55,132 nt of DNA from Gymnopus androsaceus JB14 (lineage: Eukaryota > Basidiomycota > Agaricomycetes > Agaricales > Omphalotaceae), in assembly GCA_009733575.1 (NCBI GenBank), contig ML769785.1, forward strand, positions 1 through 55,132, written 5' to 3'. A program made the position numbers and the translations under genes. Below, piece after piece: positions 9,252-20,282 of the stretch. The notes beneath the pieces are model-generated. The model made no database searches. It saw only the letters and a list, made by a program, of their open reading frames with translations, and had not been told where the DNA came from. Numbering within the stretch: the first letter of the stretch is position 1; every line of letters begins with the position of its first letter.

Positions 9252-11174
9252 CTAGTCCTTCGATATCCTCTTGAACCGATCCAATGCTGCGCTCTTCTCC
9301 TCCGGTTTATCGCCATATTTGACTTTGCGAATCTCTGCTTTTCGCTCGGCCTTTTGTTTTTCTAGTTTTGCTCGAATGGCGACCTAAAGAAACGGCAAAT
9401 ATGTGAGCCAATGATCAAGGGAGGGGCGAAGGAAAGAAAATAAAATAGGAAGAACGGGAGATGGACGCATATTAAAAACGAAAGTAAAAAAATAACGAGG
9501 AAAAAGCCAATTTCACTAACCGCAGCAGGATCGATAACATTCTTCCTCTGCTTCCTCAAATACCTTTTCATACTCTTCCCCTTCCCGCGCATCTTCCTTT
9601 TCTCCCGCTCTTCCCTGTCCTCCTTCCTTTTCGGACCATCATTACCGTTTTCGTCTCCTTCAAGAGACTCGGCGTCCAAGTAAACCTCTTCAGTTAAATC
9701 AGCCTTGCCCGAAACGCGTAACCGCTCCACACGAGGGAGGCGGGAAAACGGTATTTCCATTGCGCGCGAGGAACCCGAACCGCCTGTGTAAAAGGGATCA
9801 GTGAATGTATGTGATTGAAGGAGCAATAGACTAACCAGTAGTATCCGTTGTGAGTTTCGATGGTGGAGCGAGGCTTCCAACGAATTCAGAGTCGAGAGCA
9901 ATCATATCCGGCTGAATCTGTAAATGATGAAAACATTAGTAGCTTGATCCAACGAAAGGCCAAAATTTACAGACCTTATCCAACAAGCCCCGAACCTCTC
10001 TCTCCCTACGTCCCTTCACACCTTCATACAGATCCAGACCTTCACTAGTATCCATTCCACCATCCCCGCCCCAGGAACAAGAATACTACTCGTTCCTTTG
10101 GCATGTCCGATAGTAAGGACATCCTGGAATGGTGCGAAACGCAGGGACGTTATGGGACGATGAGAAGTGGATGGGAGAGGGTGTGTTAGGTAGAGAGGTG
10201 GCTGAGACGAGGATGTGTGTGGCGTTATTCATTGAGGAATGAGGTATACATGTTGACACTGCCGCCACTTCCAACAGCAAGAACGCCTTTCTGGCTCCAT
10301 TCGACCTCCGCATCTCCCTTTCCACCACTCCTCAGATTCCACTCGCGTACTGCACCTTTCCAATTTCGACAATCCCATACCTTGACGCTACCGTCCTTGC
10401 CGGAAGTAGCCATATACCTCCCACCTTCACTTGGGTCGACCGATACACTTGATACGGGACCAGATGCGCAAGGACTTTAACCGCTGGATGAGGTAAATTT
10501 GGCGTCCATAGAGTAACGCAGCCATTCTGATGCCCCAAATAAAGAACTGCGTTATGTGGATTTTGAGTGAGAACTGAGCATGCACCGAGGGCGGTACGAT
10601 TTCTGCGACCAGTTGACCGGTAGAGGTATCCTGATATACGAGGTACCCAGCTGATCTTACACTGGCAAGGAGCCAATGATAAGGTAAAAACTCTAGTCTC
10701 GAAGGACTTATATGGGCTTTGAAGCTTGTGTATTTCCACTCCATCTCGGTCATAGATGAATGCATACTTTTGTTGTGCAACAGCGTAAAAAGAATGATCT
10801 TGCAGAAATACGACATCTCTACAAGTTTCTCCAAGCTGCAGCTCACTGTGTACGGCGCCGGTAAGAGTGTCGAAGGATGCAACACGACCTGTCCGACCTG
10901 CTATGGCCATATGTCTTCCATTTTTTGTATACCGAATCGTATAAGGTCCTCCATCGAGCTTCATCTCTATCCGTCCTCTCGCAGCCTCACCTCCTGCTTG
11001 CTTAACGATATCGTTCTGTGAAAGCCGCCAGGTTCTCTCCAACTGACCCTCGGTCTGAATAAGACCTGCATCCTCCAAAGGAAGCAAGTCTATTGTCATC
11101 GGAGAGAAGGGCTTGGATTGAGAAAGATGCGTACGAAGTCTTGACAAGAGAGCGCCGAAGTTTGGGGTTAGCAA
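9252..11174 (-). CDS. UTP7: U3 snoRNA-associated protein 7 (UTP7/WDR46), frame-damaged
   Basis: A WD40 protein of the small-subunit processome, acting in the nucleolus in 18S rRNA maturation. Family blocks appear in order: [20 protein letters not shown] near the N terminus, [77 protein letters not shown], then the C-terminal BING4CT region ([32 protein letters not shown]) and the terminal SALDRF signature followed by KRISKD and a stop at 9252. Introns at 9384-9520, 9784-9835 and 9918-9974 have GT-AG ends and keep phase. Joining the conserved blocks needs five frame changes (near 10712, 10595, 10465, 10228 and 10070), each explained by one missing base, and there are no other stops. The N-terminal start upstream of 11174 is unclear. 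The identity is very secure; whether the copy is functional is not. Confidence 0.9.
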
Positions 11175-11179
11175 TATAT

Positions 11180-13800
11180 TGTATTGCGATGATGTCTCTG
11201 CTCCATCTCGTTGAGATCGTAGAGATTTCGGAAGAGACGTGTTTTTGACTATCGAGTCGGAGGTTTAGGTGCGAAGGGTCGCTCCTTTTTCGCTTTTTGC
11301 CTAATGGTTGAATAGAGTCGGCTTTGGCGATAACTTGAAGTGCATGAAAGGAAGTTGCAAATTGGATTCAGAGTCTAGAATCGAGCGCTCAAGTCTAGCG
11401 CTGAAAACACAGAACGCAGCTCTACTCGCAACTTGCATCTCCAGCTTTGCTCTATATTTCCTTTTTTTCTGCAATATTATCTCAGTGGATGTTGAAAACA
11501 ATCTTTTCTGAATCATCTTAATTCTCTGCGAACTGTAAGTTTTCGTCTCCGTGGATCTCCCTTTCTTTCTTCGAGTCTAATGCACCCTTTTATTCTATAG
11601 GCGAACATGACCATCACTTGGCACCGACGATAATTTGGTGTAAAAGGCCGAAGGGAGATTGTGTTCGGTTCTCGACACAAGTCCGTTGTGAAGAGGCAGG
11701 CTGTAGCAGGAGAATGCTCAATACGAGGTGAGATTCTCCTTTGGTTTTTGACCTTTTCCTCCTCATCCATGCATCGTCCTTCCTACAAAATGCTAAAACC
11801 CTTTTCCAACGTTACCGACCCTGTTTTATGTTGTATCAGAACTAATTTTCGTGTTTCGCATACAGAAACCACTTCTCATCACCGATTGTCCTGTCCCAGC
11901 AGCCGCATTAGCTCCAGCCACTCAACTTTCTGTCTCCCATCCGAATGTCCAACGCGCACTATTCATTGGCACGACTCACGATCGCGAATATCCGAATCTT
12001 GCGTCGTAGGATTCGTCGGACTGCTCACGGCGCTTCTCCCATCGGTCAAGGTCGATTGTTCACTGCAGCTCTTCGTTGACTGTCACACAGACCGATTGCC
12101 AACAATCCTTCAGCCAAATGTGGAACCCAGTCCGGAGCGCAGCTGTACTGCTGCACTTGCATCTGTTTAGGACTGAGACGGAGGCGGAGGCGGAGAGATG
12201 GCTTGTGTTGGATCGATATTTCATCCAGTTGTTGTTTGCAGAACTATGAATCGTTTGTGGTCGCGAGCTTGGTTCATGACACAACGTTGTGATCCACACC
12301 GATGGTTCAAACCCAGCAGACGGAACATATGCAAAGGAGCACGATACTCTCTTCCATCGCCTACTCCTTTCCCTCCTCTTCTTTCTTCTCATCCCGTTGC
12401 TTGTATCTACCTCGAGCGAGCTCTTAATCATAGCTCCATATTCGGAACCACGGCACGCATTATCTCCTCCCAGACTCCGACTCGCGATCCTACAACCTAT
12501 GCCGCCACAATAACGATTGCAGCTATAGCTTAGGGATTTTCGCTGCAGGTGCAGTGATACCTTGAGCCGCTTTTCAGGGATGGCCGGAGCTGAGGATACC
12601 GTTCGTTCCTCCTTTGGAATTGACCGCAGATGGGACCTTAGAGTGGTTTTTTGACGCCTTATGGGACCACTGGGATTGAGGTCTAGAGGTCCCGTCGATA
12701 TCTTTGGCGTATCTGTATCTTCGGACGCGATAGAGGCTACAGGCTCGATGAGCGCCGGAAGCCTCAGTACGTAGGATCAAAAGTGCGTTGCTGCATTCCT
12801 CCCTATGTTCATCACTCTCTCATCGATCTTCGCCGTTCTTAGTCCCTTTCTCACTGCATGCCTCACGGACCGATGCATCAGCCCCTCAAGACTCGAGCCA
12901 ATTTCGCAACCCTACGACAACCGTTATGATTCAGTATGCTAGGGCTGATACGGCATCATAAATAGGTCAAAGGAGTCCGGGTGTGCATAGGGTAGAGAAC
13001 GATAGCGTGGAATAGAAAGTACGTTTGAATTCCATTTTCGGGTTAGTTCATCGAGCTAATAACAGTCTGTAGGGGCTTGAATAAAGCACGTTGATTCAAA
13101 GACATAGCATTTTACTTCTACAGCTTCTTTCCTACTCTATCACCGCAATATATCACGTTTTCAAACACCACGCCGAATTAGACTGACATGCTGTTGCGCT
13201 ACCATTAATTAAACGATGTGTTCCTTCCTTCATTTGTCGTTTTTAATAGATCTTTTCAGAATGCCCTGTAGGCTGTAGCACCTCCACAGGAGACTAGAAC
13301 GTGGCCAATACGGAGGCAGAATCAGAACTCATAGTAAGCTGTGGAGCATATACTGATGAGGCGCTAATGTCAATGGTGCTTTCGATTCCGCTGTATGTGA
13401 GGAGGGACTCGGTTGTAACTCATGAAAAACTGATAGAGATACCATATTCTGTGTTCCATTTCTCAGTGAGCAGCGATGCTCAAGGGAGATAGCAATGACA
13501 TTGTTAAATTAAGGAATGGAATATCATAGAACGTTCTGCACATGACCAAGGACATAGGACACACAGCATCAACACAGCAAAGCTTTTGTCGCATATAACC
13601 TGGCCTGTACATCATACACCATCCCCAATTCTTCCTTCCCATGGCGTCCTCGACTGCATTGACGGCGTTTTCTCCTTCATCTGCTAACTTGCGTTACTTT
13701 GAAATAAATGAGAGCAACTTCACCAGTTGACAATGGTGAAATGTTCTCGCATGCGCAAAACTTTCAAATACATGGAAGCAGCTTCAACGTTTACAATGAT
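11180..13800. other. Unassigned region, possible eroded gene at 11.6-12.5 kb
   Basis: Between 11870 and 12530 the plus strand shows coding-like but frame-broken stretches (for example HPNVQRALFIGTTHDREYPN and VIHTDGSNPADGTYAKEHDT) that I cannot assign to a family. The remainder to 13800 shows no convincing gene. Confidence 0.35.
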
Positions 13801-13802
13801 TC

Positions 13803-16800
13803 ATGTGTGTACTACTTTTTGATATTTCCTCTGCTATTGAGCTGACTGACTGCGGCTTCTCCTACTTCAAACAGCGGTGTGTCAATGAAATTCATCATTG
13901 CATGAAGTTGCTGAACAGTAGACTCTACAGGAGGTTTTCTATCCATGGGAAGCTTTGCCAGCTACAGGCCCTGCTGAGTATTGGATTATTGTTTGTCAGA
14001 GTTTCGGGAAGACCAGGAGAGAGTCGTCATGTTGCACGGAAGTTCAGAACAGAGGAAGAGCGTGATAAATTTGATTTATTGTTGCGAAGATTTGTGTAAG
14101 TTCCTTGATAACGTATAACCATTATCTAAGCCCCATTCAATCATTTCTTGAATCATCTATAGTATTCAAGATGGTCTGCATTTGCAATGAAATCAGTGAA
14201 GAAGGTCACTGTATATGGGGACCCATGGTTGGTAGTATCTTCTGCAGGTGACATTTTTGGTTATTTTGCCTTCAATTGAACAATCTAACATGAAGAAAGC
14301 TGTCTATACATTCCAGGACATGGTCCAGGGTCATGAAAGAAATTACCTGGTACATGTAGGGTACATCTGGTAATATTTGACTCACTTTGGGATATTTGAT
14401 TTTTCTCATCATGCAAGGAAGTACCTCAAGATTTCAGTATGTCTGATGACATATTTTTGGTTGATTTGTGACTGATAGTGTCAAAGACTTTTTTTTCAAA
14501 CAGTTCAGATGTTTATCCAGGCCAATGGAGCTGGCAAAGGCTCTGGAAGAATGATAGTTCATACAAAAATTTGAAACTCTTTGATAGGAATGGAAACTTT
14601 ATTGTAGATGTGGAACTGTGGGAATCTCATGGTTGGCTTTGCCATGACTATATGGAGTTTCAGGTGGGATTGGTCATTGAGTTATAAAAGGAAATTAATT
14701 AACATTTGCTAGATGAATGGGGACAAAATACAGAATCAAAGGATGAAAAGCTACCTCAACAAGATCATGATATCCAAAGGTAAGTGTAGAAAGTCTTTAC
14801 ATAGTATTAAGTGTGCACACATGTTACAATAGGAAAAGTTACAGTGGACCAGGTAGTGAGCAAACAACTCATTGTAGCTAAGGTAAGCTGAAAGTTTAAA
14901 TGACTGGGAATATAAATTCAACTGAAAATCTGATCCCTTTCACTGCCATTCCCATTCCTTTCTTTTATCAGGTCAGTCTCCTCCCATCCTATCCTCAGTC
15001 TGCTATGTATGCTCACTGCTATTCTTACCCCTCTCTTTCTCCAGTCTGTGAGTCCTCCTCCCCTCCTCCCTTACCCATCCCTAGTCTGCTGTCTATGCTC
15101 ACTGCTATTCTTATTCCTCTCTTTCTCCAGGATGTGAGTCCTCTCCCTCACCCATTCCTAGTCTGCTGTCTATGCTCACTGCTATTCTTATCCCTCTCTT
15201 TCTCCAGTTGGTAAGTCCTCTCCCTTACCCATCCCTAGTCTGCTGTCTATGCTTACTGCTATTCTTATCCCTCTCTTTCTCCAGTTGGTGAGTTCTCTCC
15301 CTTACCCATCCCTAGTCTGCTGTCTATGCTTACTGCTATTCTTATCCCTCTCTTTCTCCAGTTGGTAAGTCCTCTCCCTTACCCATCCCTAGTCTGCTGT
15401 CTATGCTTACTGCTATTCTTATCCCTCTCTTTCTCCAGTTGGTGAGTCTTCTCCCTTACCCATCCCTTGTCTGCTGTCTATGCTTACTGCTATTCTTATC
15501 CGGGATAAGAAAAATCTGATCCCTTTCACTGCCATTCCCATTCCTTTCTTTTATCAGGTCAGTCTCCTCCCATCCTATCCTCAGTCTGCTATGTATGCTC
15601 ACTGCTATTCTTACCCTCTCTTTCTCCAGTCTGTGAGTCCTCCTCCCCTCCTCCCTTACCCATCCCTAGTCTGCTGTCTATGCTCACTGCTATTCTTATC
15701 CCTCTCTTTCTCCAGTTGGTGAGTCTTCTCCCTTACCCATCCCTTGTCTGCTGTCTATGCTTACTGCTATTCTTATCCGGGATAAGAAAAATCTGATCCC
15801 TTTCACTGCCATTCCCATTCCTTTCTTTTATCAGGTCAGTCTCCTCCCATCCTATCCTCAGTCTGCTATGTATGCTCACTGCTATTCTTACCCCTCTCTT
15901 TCTCCAGTCTGTGAGTCCTCCTCCCCTCCTCCCTTACCCATCCCTAGTCTGCTGTCTATGCTCACTGCTATTCTTATTCCTCTCTTTCTCCAGGATGTGA
16001 GTCCTCTCCCTCACCCATCCCTAGTCTGTTGTCTATGCTCACTGCTATTCTTATCCCTCTCTTTCCCCAGTTGGTAAGTCCTCTCCCTTACCCATCCCTA
16101 GTCTGCTGTCTATGCTCACTGCTATTCTTATTCCTCTCTTTCTCCAGGATGTGAGTCCTCTCCCTTACTCATCCTTAGTCTGCTGTCTATGCTCACTGCT
16201 ATTCTTATTCCTCTCTTTCTCCAGGATGTAAGTCCTCTCCCTTACTCATCCTAGTCTGCTGTCTATGCTCACTGCTATTCTTATCCCTCTCTTTCTCTAG
16301 CCTGTGAGTCCTCTCCCTTACCCATCTCTAATCTGCTATGTATGCTCACTGCAATCTCCCCTCCTTCCTTTCTCCAGTTGGTGATTCCCCCACCCTATCT
16401 CTAGCTTGCTATGTATGCTTACTGCAATTCACATTCCTCTCTTGCTCCAGTCTGTGAGTTCCTCCCTTCCCACCCTTTCTGCTGTCTATGCTTACTGCTA
16501 TCCTCATTGTGGTTCCTACTTCTCCCTTGGTAGGATGTGAGCCTTGCCATTGCATCCTAGTCTTTTGTCAGCCAACCAATACTTTTTTTTGTCTCAAGGA
16601 TACCGAAGACCAGTTTCATGAAATATTAGATTCTGAAATCACTGCAGAATCATCAGACATTGAAATGGATAGTTTATCCAATCATCCATCCTTTAATTAT
16701 GAGCCAATGGACATTGATTACTCTGAAACTGAACAATCCCCAGAAGCAATGGATGTAGATTCTCCTGTAACTGTACATTCTCCTGGCTTCTCACCACCCT

Positions 16801-16871
16801 TGGCCCTTGGTCCTGGGTTTGAATATGGTCAGAATGAATTGATCTTTGCTCTTTGTACCTATTTTATCTAA
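13803..16871 (+). CDS. Hypothetical multi-exon gene carrying the intron array
   Basis: I do not recognise the product. Exons that join in consistent phase: up to 14093, 14163-14247, 14300-14369, 14418-14459, 14504-14663, 14713-14779, 14833-14882 and 16599 onward to the stop near 16871. All introns have GT-AG ends and most are 45-70 nt. The protein includes a basic segment (ARKFRTEEERDKFDLLLRRF), an aromatic segment (SDVYPGQWSWQRLWKNDSSY) and an acidic Ser/Pro-rich C terminus with DMDY-like motifs. The last long intron, 14883-16598, is the tandem array described separately; both flanking exons are in phase 0. The true start is not resolved. The last codons run into repeated module A, so the 3' end may be shared or truncated. 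Confidence 0.55.
14883..16598 (+). repeat. Tandem array of about 20 intron-like units, typical period 77 bp
   Basis: Each unit starts with GTAAGT, GTGAGT or GTCAGT, contains a CTCAC or CTTAC branch-like site, has a pyrimidine tract CTCTCTTTCTC and ends in CAG (or TAG). Successive units are separated by exactly 3 nt (TTG, GAT, TCT or CCT; for example 15045-15047, 15131-15133, 15208-15210, 16534-16536) or by 0 nt, where ATCAG joins GTCAGT directly (14971/14972 and two later copies). Part of the array is a higher-order repeat: a block starting AAAATCTGATCCC recurs near 14926, 15511 and 15788. The most diverged units at the 3' end still keep donor, acceptor and the 3-nt spacing. Confidence 0.85.
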
Positions 16872-17616
16872 CTTTGCATCTCATCTAGCCTCCCTTCCCT
16901 GCCAAGTTGCTATGTAGACTCCTTGCATTGTTTCTGGGTCCTTCCTATGGTAAATATTGCCATTGTCTATTGGTTCTTCCTTCTTTTACCCATGGTTCCA
17001 TACTCAACAAGTTTCACAGTAGCAGTAGAAAGTCACCAGACAACCTAACAACAGAGTCTTGAATTTGGTCAATGTTGGGGCTGATCCAGGTTAGGGGAAA
17101 TGGGTATTTGACATGTTGTTGGACTTAAATATCTGTGTAGCTACCTATATACTCATGTTTGTTGTGTTTTCCCTTGCTTGGCTTCCTTATGAATCATAAT
17201 TGATGACATGGACTGGGTGCTATGCCACCAGCATCATCTCTCAGGTATTGACATTGACAGACCAGTATGGTAGGTTGTAGAGGGGTTTCCACTGTCACAC
17301 ATGGCCACCTCTCATTTCTACCAATCCTGAGCCTCCATTCCCATACCTACCAATTTCTCCTCAAGATCTTTTGTGTCAAGTAAACTAACTTGAAAGGAAA
17401 AATTTTCAAGCACACAAGCAGAACAAAGATATAACCCACAAAAAGTGCTCAGTGCAAAGAAGATCTGTATTTCAGATTATCTTGTGCTGGTAAGCTGATG
17501 AAAAAGGAGCTTATCATTCAGTGCTTACAACCTGGCATTATTTTGAGATATCTTGGGGCAGTACTGGGGAGGGAAAGGTCCCCGGCTAGACACTGTAACC
17601 CTTTCCAATTTGCAGG
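16832..17616 (+). repeat. Module A, copy 1, ending in an empty hAT target site
   Basis: About 780 bp nearly identical to 23110-23896. It ends with TTTGCAGG (17609-17616), the sequence that is duplicated around the hAT element elsewhere in the window. A coding-like stretch (MKKELIIQCLQPGIILRYLG) precedes the end, with AATTTGCAG resembling a splice acceptor. Confidence 0.75.
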
Positions 17617-18975
17617 TAGAGTTGGATATCATTTCAATTCATTTGTGGGTATAGTGATGTGTTGGCTCAGCCTGAAAGCCATATGCTGGGCAAGGCTGAG
17701 CTGAGCCTGGCCCTGAAAAGCTGGATCTTGAGGGATGGCCTGGCCTCAATTTCAAAACACCCTGGGCCAGGGCTTTCATCAGCAAAACCTGGATGTTTGC
17801 TGGAGCACTCAGAGCATTGAATTGATGCTCTGGAGAGCACTGACTGCTCTGGCTGCACCAAAGCTGTCACAGAATGTTGGCCAAGTGACATAGTGTGAGA
17901 CCCAGTGCATGAAATCAGTGTTCTACCATAAGCCCTTAAATAACAATCTCAAAATCTTTAGGGCTTAAACCCATTTAAGGCGTTAATTTAAGGCCTTAAT
18001 TAAGCCTTAGGCTGATTTATTATTATTTTAAACTTACCATGTCAAGTCAGTGCCACAGGAAAGTAATGAAATTTTGTGTTATACAAAATACTTCTACATT
18101 ATAATTTATAATTTATTCTTCATTATTGCAAATCTTGTTAGCACCTTCAACAGCCCAGTGCAACACCAGTGTCTCCATAATTGCACTTATCAGCTAAGTA
18201 TCCTTCTGGATTATTGATTTATTATGGAAATATCAAGTAAAAGGTAGAAAAATGAGACTTTATTGAATATTCCTACATATTTCACTTTTGGCTTGGGACA
18301 CAGCCACTTAAGCCTTTGTTAAGGCCTTAAGGGATCTGAGGAAAATCCTGAAGCCTTAACATAAGGCCTTAACTTAATGCCTATGTACTTAAGGCTTAGG
18401 CCTTTGGTAGAACACTGCATGAAATGGATCTTAAACTGATGTATCCCAAATGTCTTGCACCTAGATGTAAGTGGAGACCAAATGTGACCACCCAGGGTAA
18501 CCATGCTGTAAGGTGGGTCTAGACAGTAGTATGAGTGTTGTATGGAACAGCACAAGCCTTGGAGGTGCAAGGAACAGTGTAAGGGCCACCCAATGACGTA
18601 ATCAGGAGGAATTGGGTGGTATTGTGGTCCAACAACCAGAAGCAAACAGAAGCAGATGGAATATGGATGAAGGGGTGGTCCAAAAGGTGTAATATGTCCA
18701 AATATGGATAATGCGGATGGAAATAGGGTGGAAGTGGGTGGAATAGGGTGGGAGTGGATGGAAATATGGTGGAGCAGATGGAATAGGGTGAAAGCAGATG
18801 GTGCTGGAGGTTCTAGAAGTAGCAAAACCCAAATAGGAAGCTCCCAGGGAGCTTTGGTCATAAAGTCATAAACAGAGATAGAAGACAGTGAGCTCTGGAC
18901 ATAGATTTGGGATCTACAGATGGAGCCTCACAGTCAATGCAGATGACAGTGAGCCTTCAAAAGGAGCTTGGAAGG
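17617..18975 (+). repeat. Module B, copy 1, containing a MITE
   Basis: Matches 22680-23108 (partial) and 32067-32914. Copy 1 is longer because of a 502-bp MITE at 17916-18417. Long minus-strand ORFs in this module are Pro/His-rich and look like non-coding by-products of GGTGGAATAGG-type repeats. Confidence 0.75.
17916..18417. mobile_element. hAT-type MITE, 502 bp
   Basis: Termini CAGTGTTCTACC and GGTAGAACACTG, flanked by the perfect 8-bp duplication CATGAAAT (17908-17915 and 18418-18425). Copies of module B at 22.97 and 32.36 kb show the uninterrupted site. The interior is AT-rich with repeated AAGGCCTTAA motifs near both ends, as expected for subterminal transposase-binding repeats. Confidence 0.88.
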
Positions 18976-20282
18976 GACTAATTGAGATTGGAATTCATAA
19001 GAGTAGGATCGAGTAAATGAAACAAGAACTCAAAACCACGTTAGACAAAAAGTATCAAACAGGCACGACCACTATTTAGGTCTGAAAGGGAAGCATGAGG
19101 AGTTGGCCATGGCCAACAATGGAACCATAACTAATGATAAGAGAATGTAGTCCGACTATGAGGTACTGACCTAGAACATATGCATACCGTTCGGAAGCTA
19201 GGATATATGAGAATTACTAGTGAAGCGTTCTTCGTAACGGGATGAAGAATAGCTAAGAAAAATGACAAGACAAGAATTAACGATCGGGTAGTAATATCAG
19301 GAAGAACTCACATACGAAGTAAAGTTGGCGGCCGTTCAGGATGAAACGGTTGTACTTAAAGGACCAATGTAAGTAACGATCGAGGAGACGAATATATATG
19401 GTTATATGCCCAGGATTATTATAAAATTGAATATTTACACGAATTATTGGATGGAACTTTACTGTAATGAGTAATAATAATTGTTAATTGTACATTTAAG
19501 TAGGGATATTCGTTTAGCCACCATTTAATTAGTTGCCAATGGTATAAGTAGCGATCTAGTGGTTTGCGAATACAAGTTTGTTTCCCCTCACCCGAGTGAT
19601 AAAGGTTGTCAGCCGCGAGCACCGGCTGATCTGCGACATAGACTCTGAGTGTGAACAAAACTCAACTTCGAGCACATATCCTTTTTGCCCGTTGCACTTC
19701 CGCTAATACACTAGAAGTGTCAACGCAGAGTTGGTCAAACTTTAACTTACCAACCACCCAAAAACCCAAGCTAGTGTCTGGTGACTATTGTTTGTGTGGT
19801 GATATAGCTCACGCCTCGACTGTAGTTTGTCAACTGTTCGTGCGTTCATATCGTTGAAGGCCTCGACTGTTGAAGCTGGTTAAAATACCACACCCATCCA
19901 TATCGTTGGTTGGTTTTTATCAAAAATCATCTTTGTATCGTGTTGACATCTGTCATATTGTTGACAGTTCATTCTCGTACCCATTTTTGATTATTAATTA
20001 CCAAGCTTTGAAAGAGAACTTGGATCAAGTATCAAACTTAGTTTTGAGAACTTACTAACATTGGACTACAGAGAGAATACAAGTAATTTGGTGGAACCTT
20101 TGACAACACCTTCACCAGATGCGTAACATTTGAGCCAGATCATTCTTACCATTTGTTTGTTGTTCAAACTTGTGTTTCGAACTTTATATATCTACGGTTA
20201 GGCACCACGTTAACGTTTTTCGAGATTCTTTTCTGAAAGACCAATTTCGTAAATAAATGTATCAATGAACTAGAAGTATTTC
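18976..20282. repeat. Unknown 1.3-kb segment, copy 1
   Basis: Near-identical to 25390-26690 apart from indels. No ORF or terminal repeats recognised. Confidence 0.6.

Noticed and set aside
9362..9901. 179-codon minus-strand ORF as a separate gene
   Set aside because: It is part of the UTP7 3' half read through two introns; exon joins at 9784-9835 and 9384-9520 restore family sequence.
14900..16077. Plus-strand ORFs of 80-127 codons inside the 77-bp array
   Set aside because: They are translations of the tandem units (SYPQSAMYAHCYSYP-like repetition) and pass through the splice-site motifs. The phase-consistent gene model treats the whole region as intronic.
18319..18861. 180-codon minus-strand ORF in module B (also 32117-32800)
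   Set aside because: Low-complexity Pro/His/Ser composition from GGTGGAATAGG repeats, no domain. The copy at 32 kb is open only because the two modules are nearly identical.
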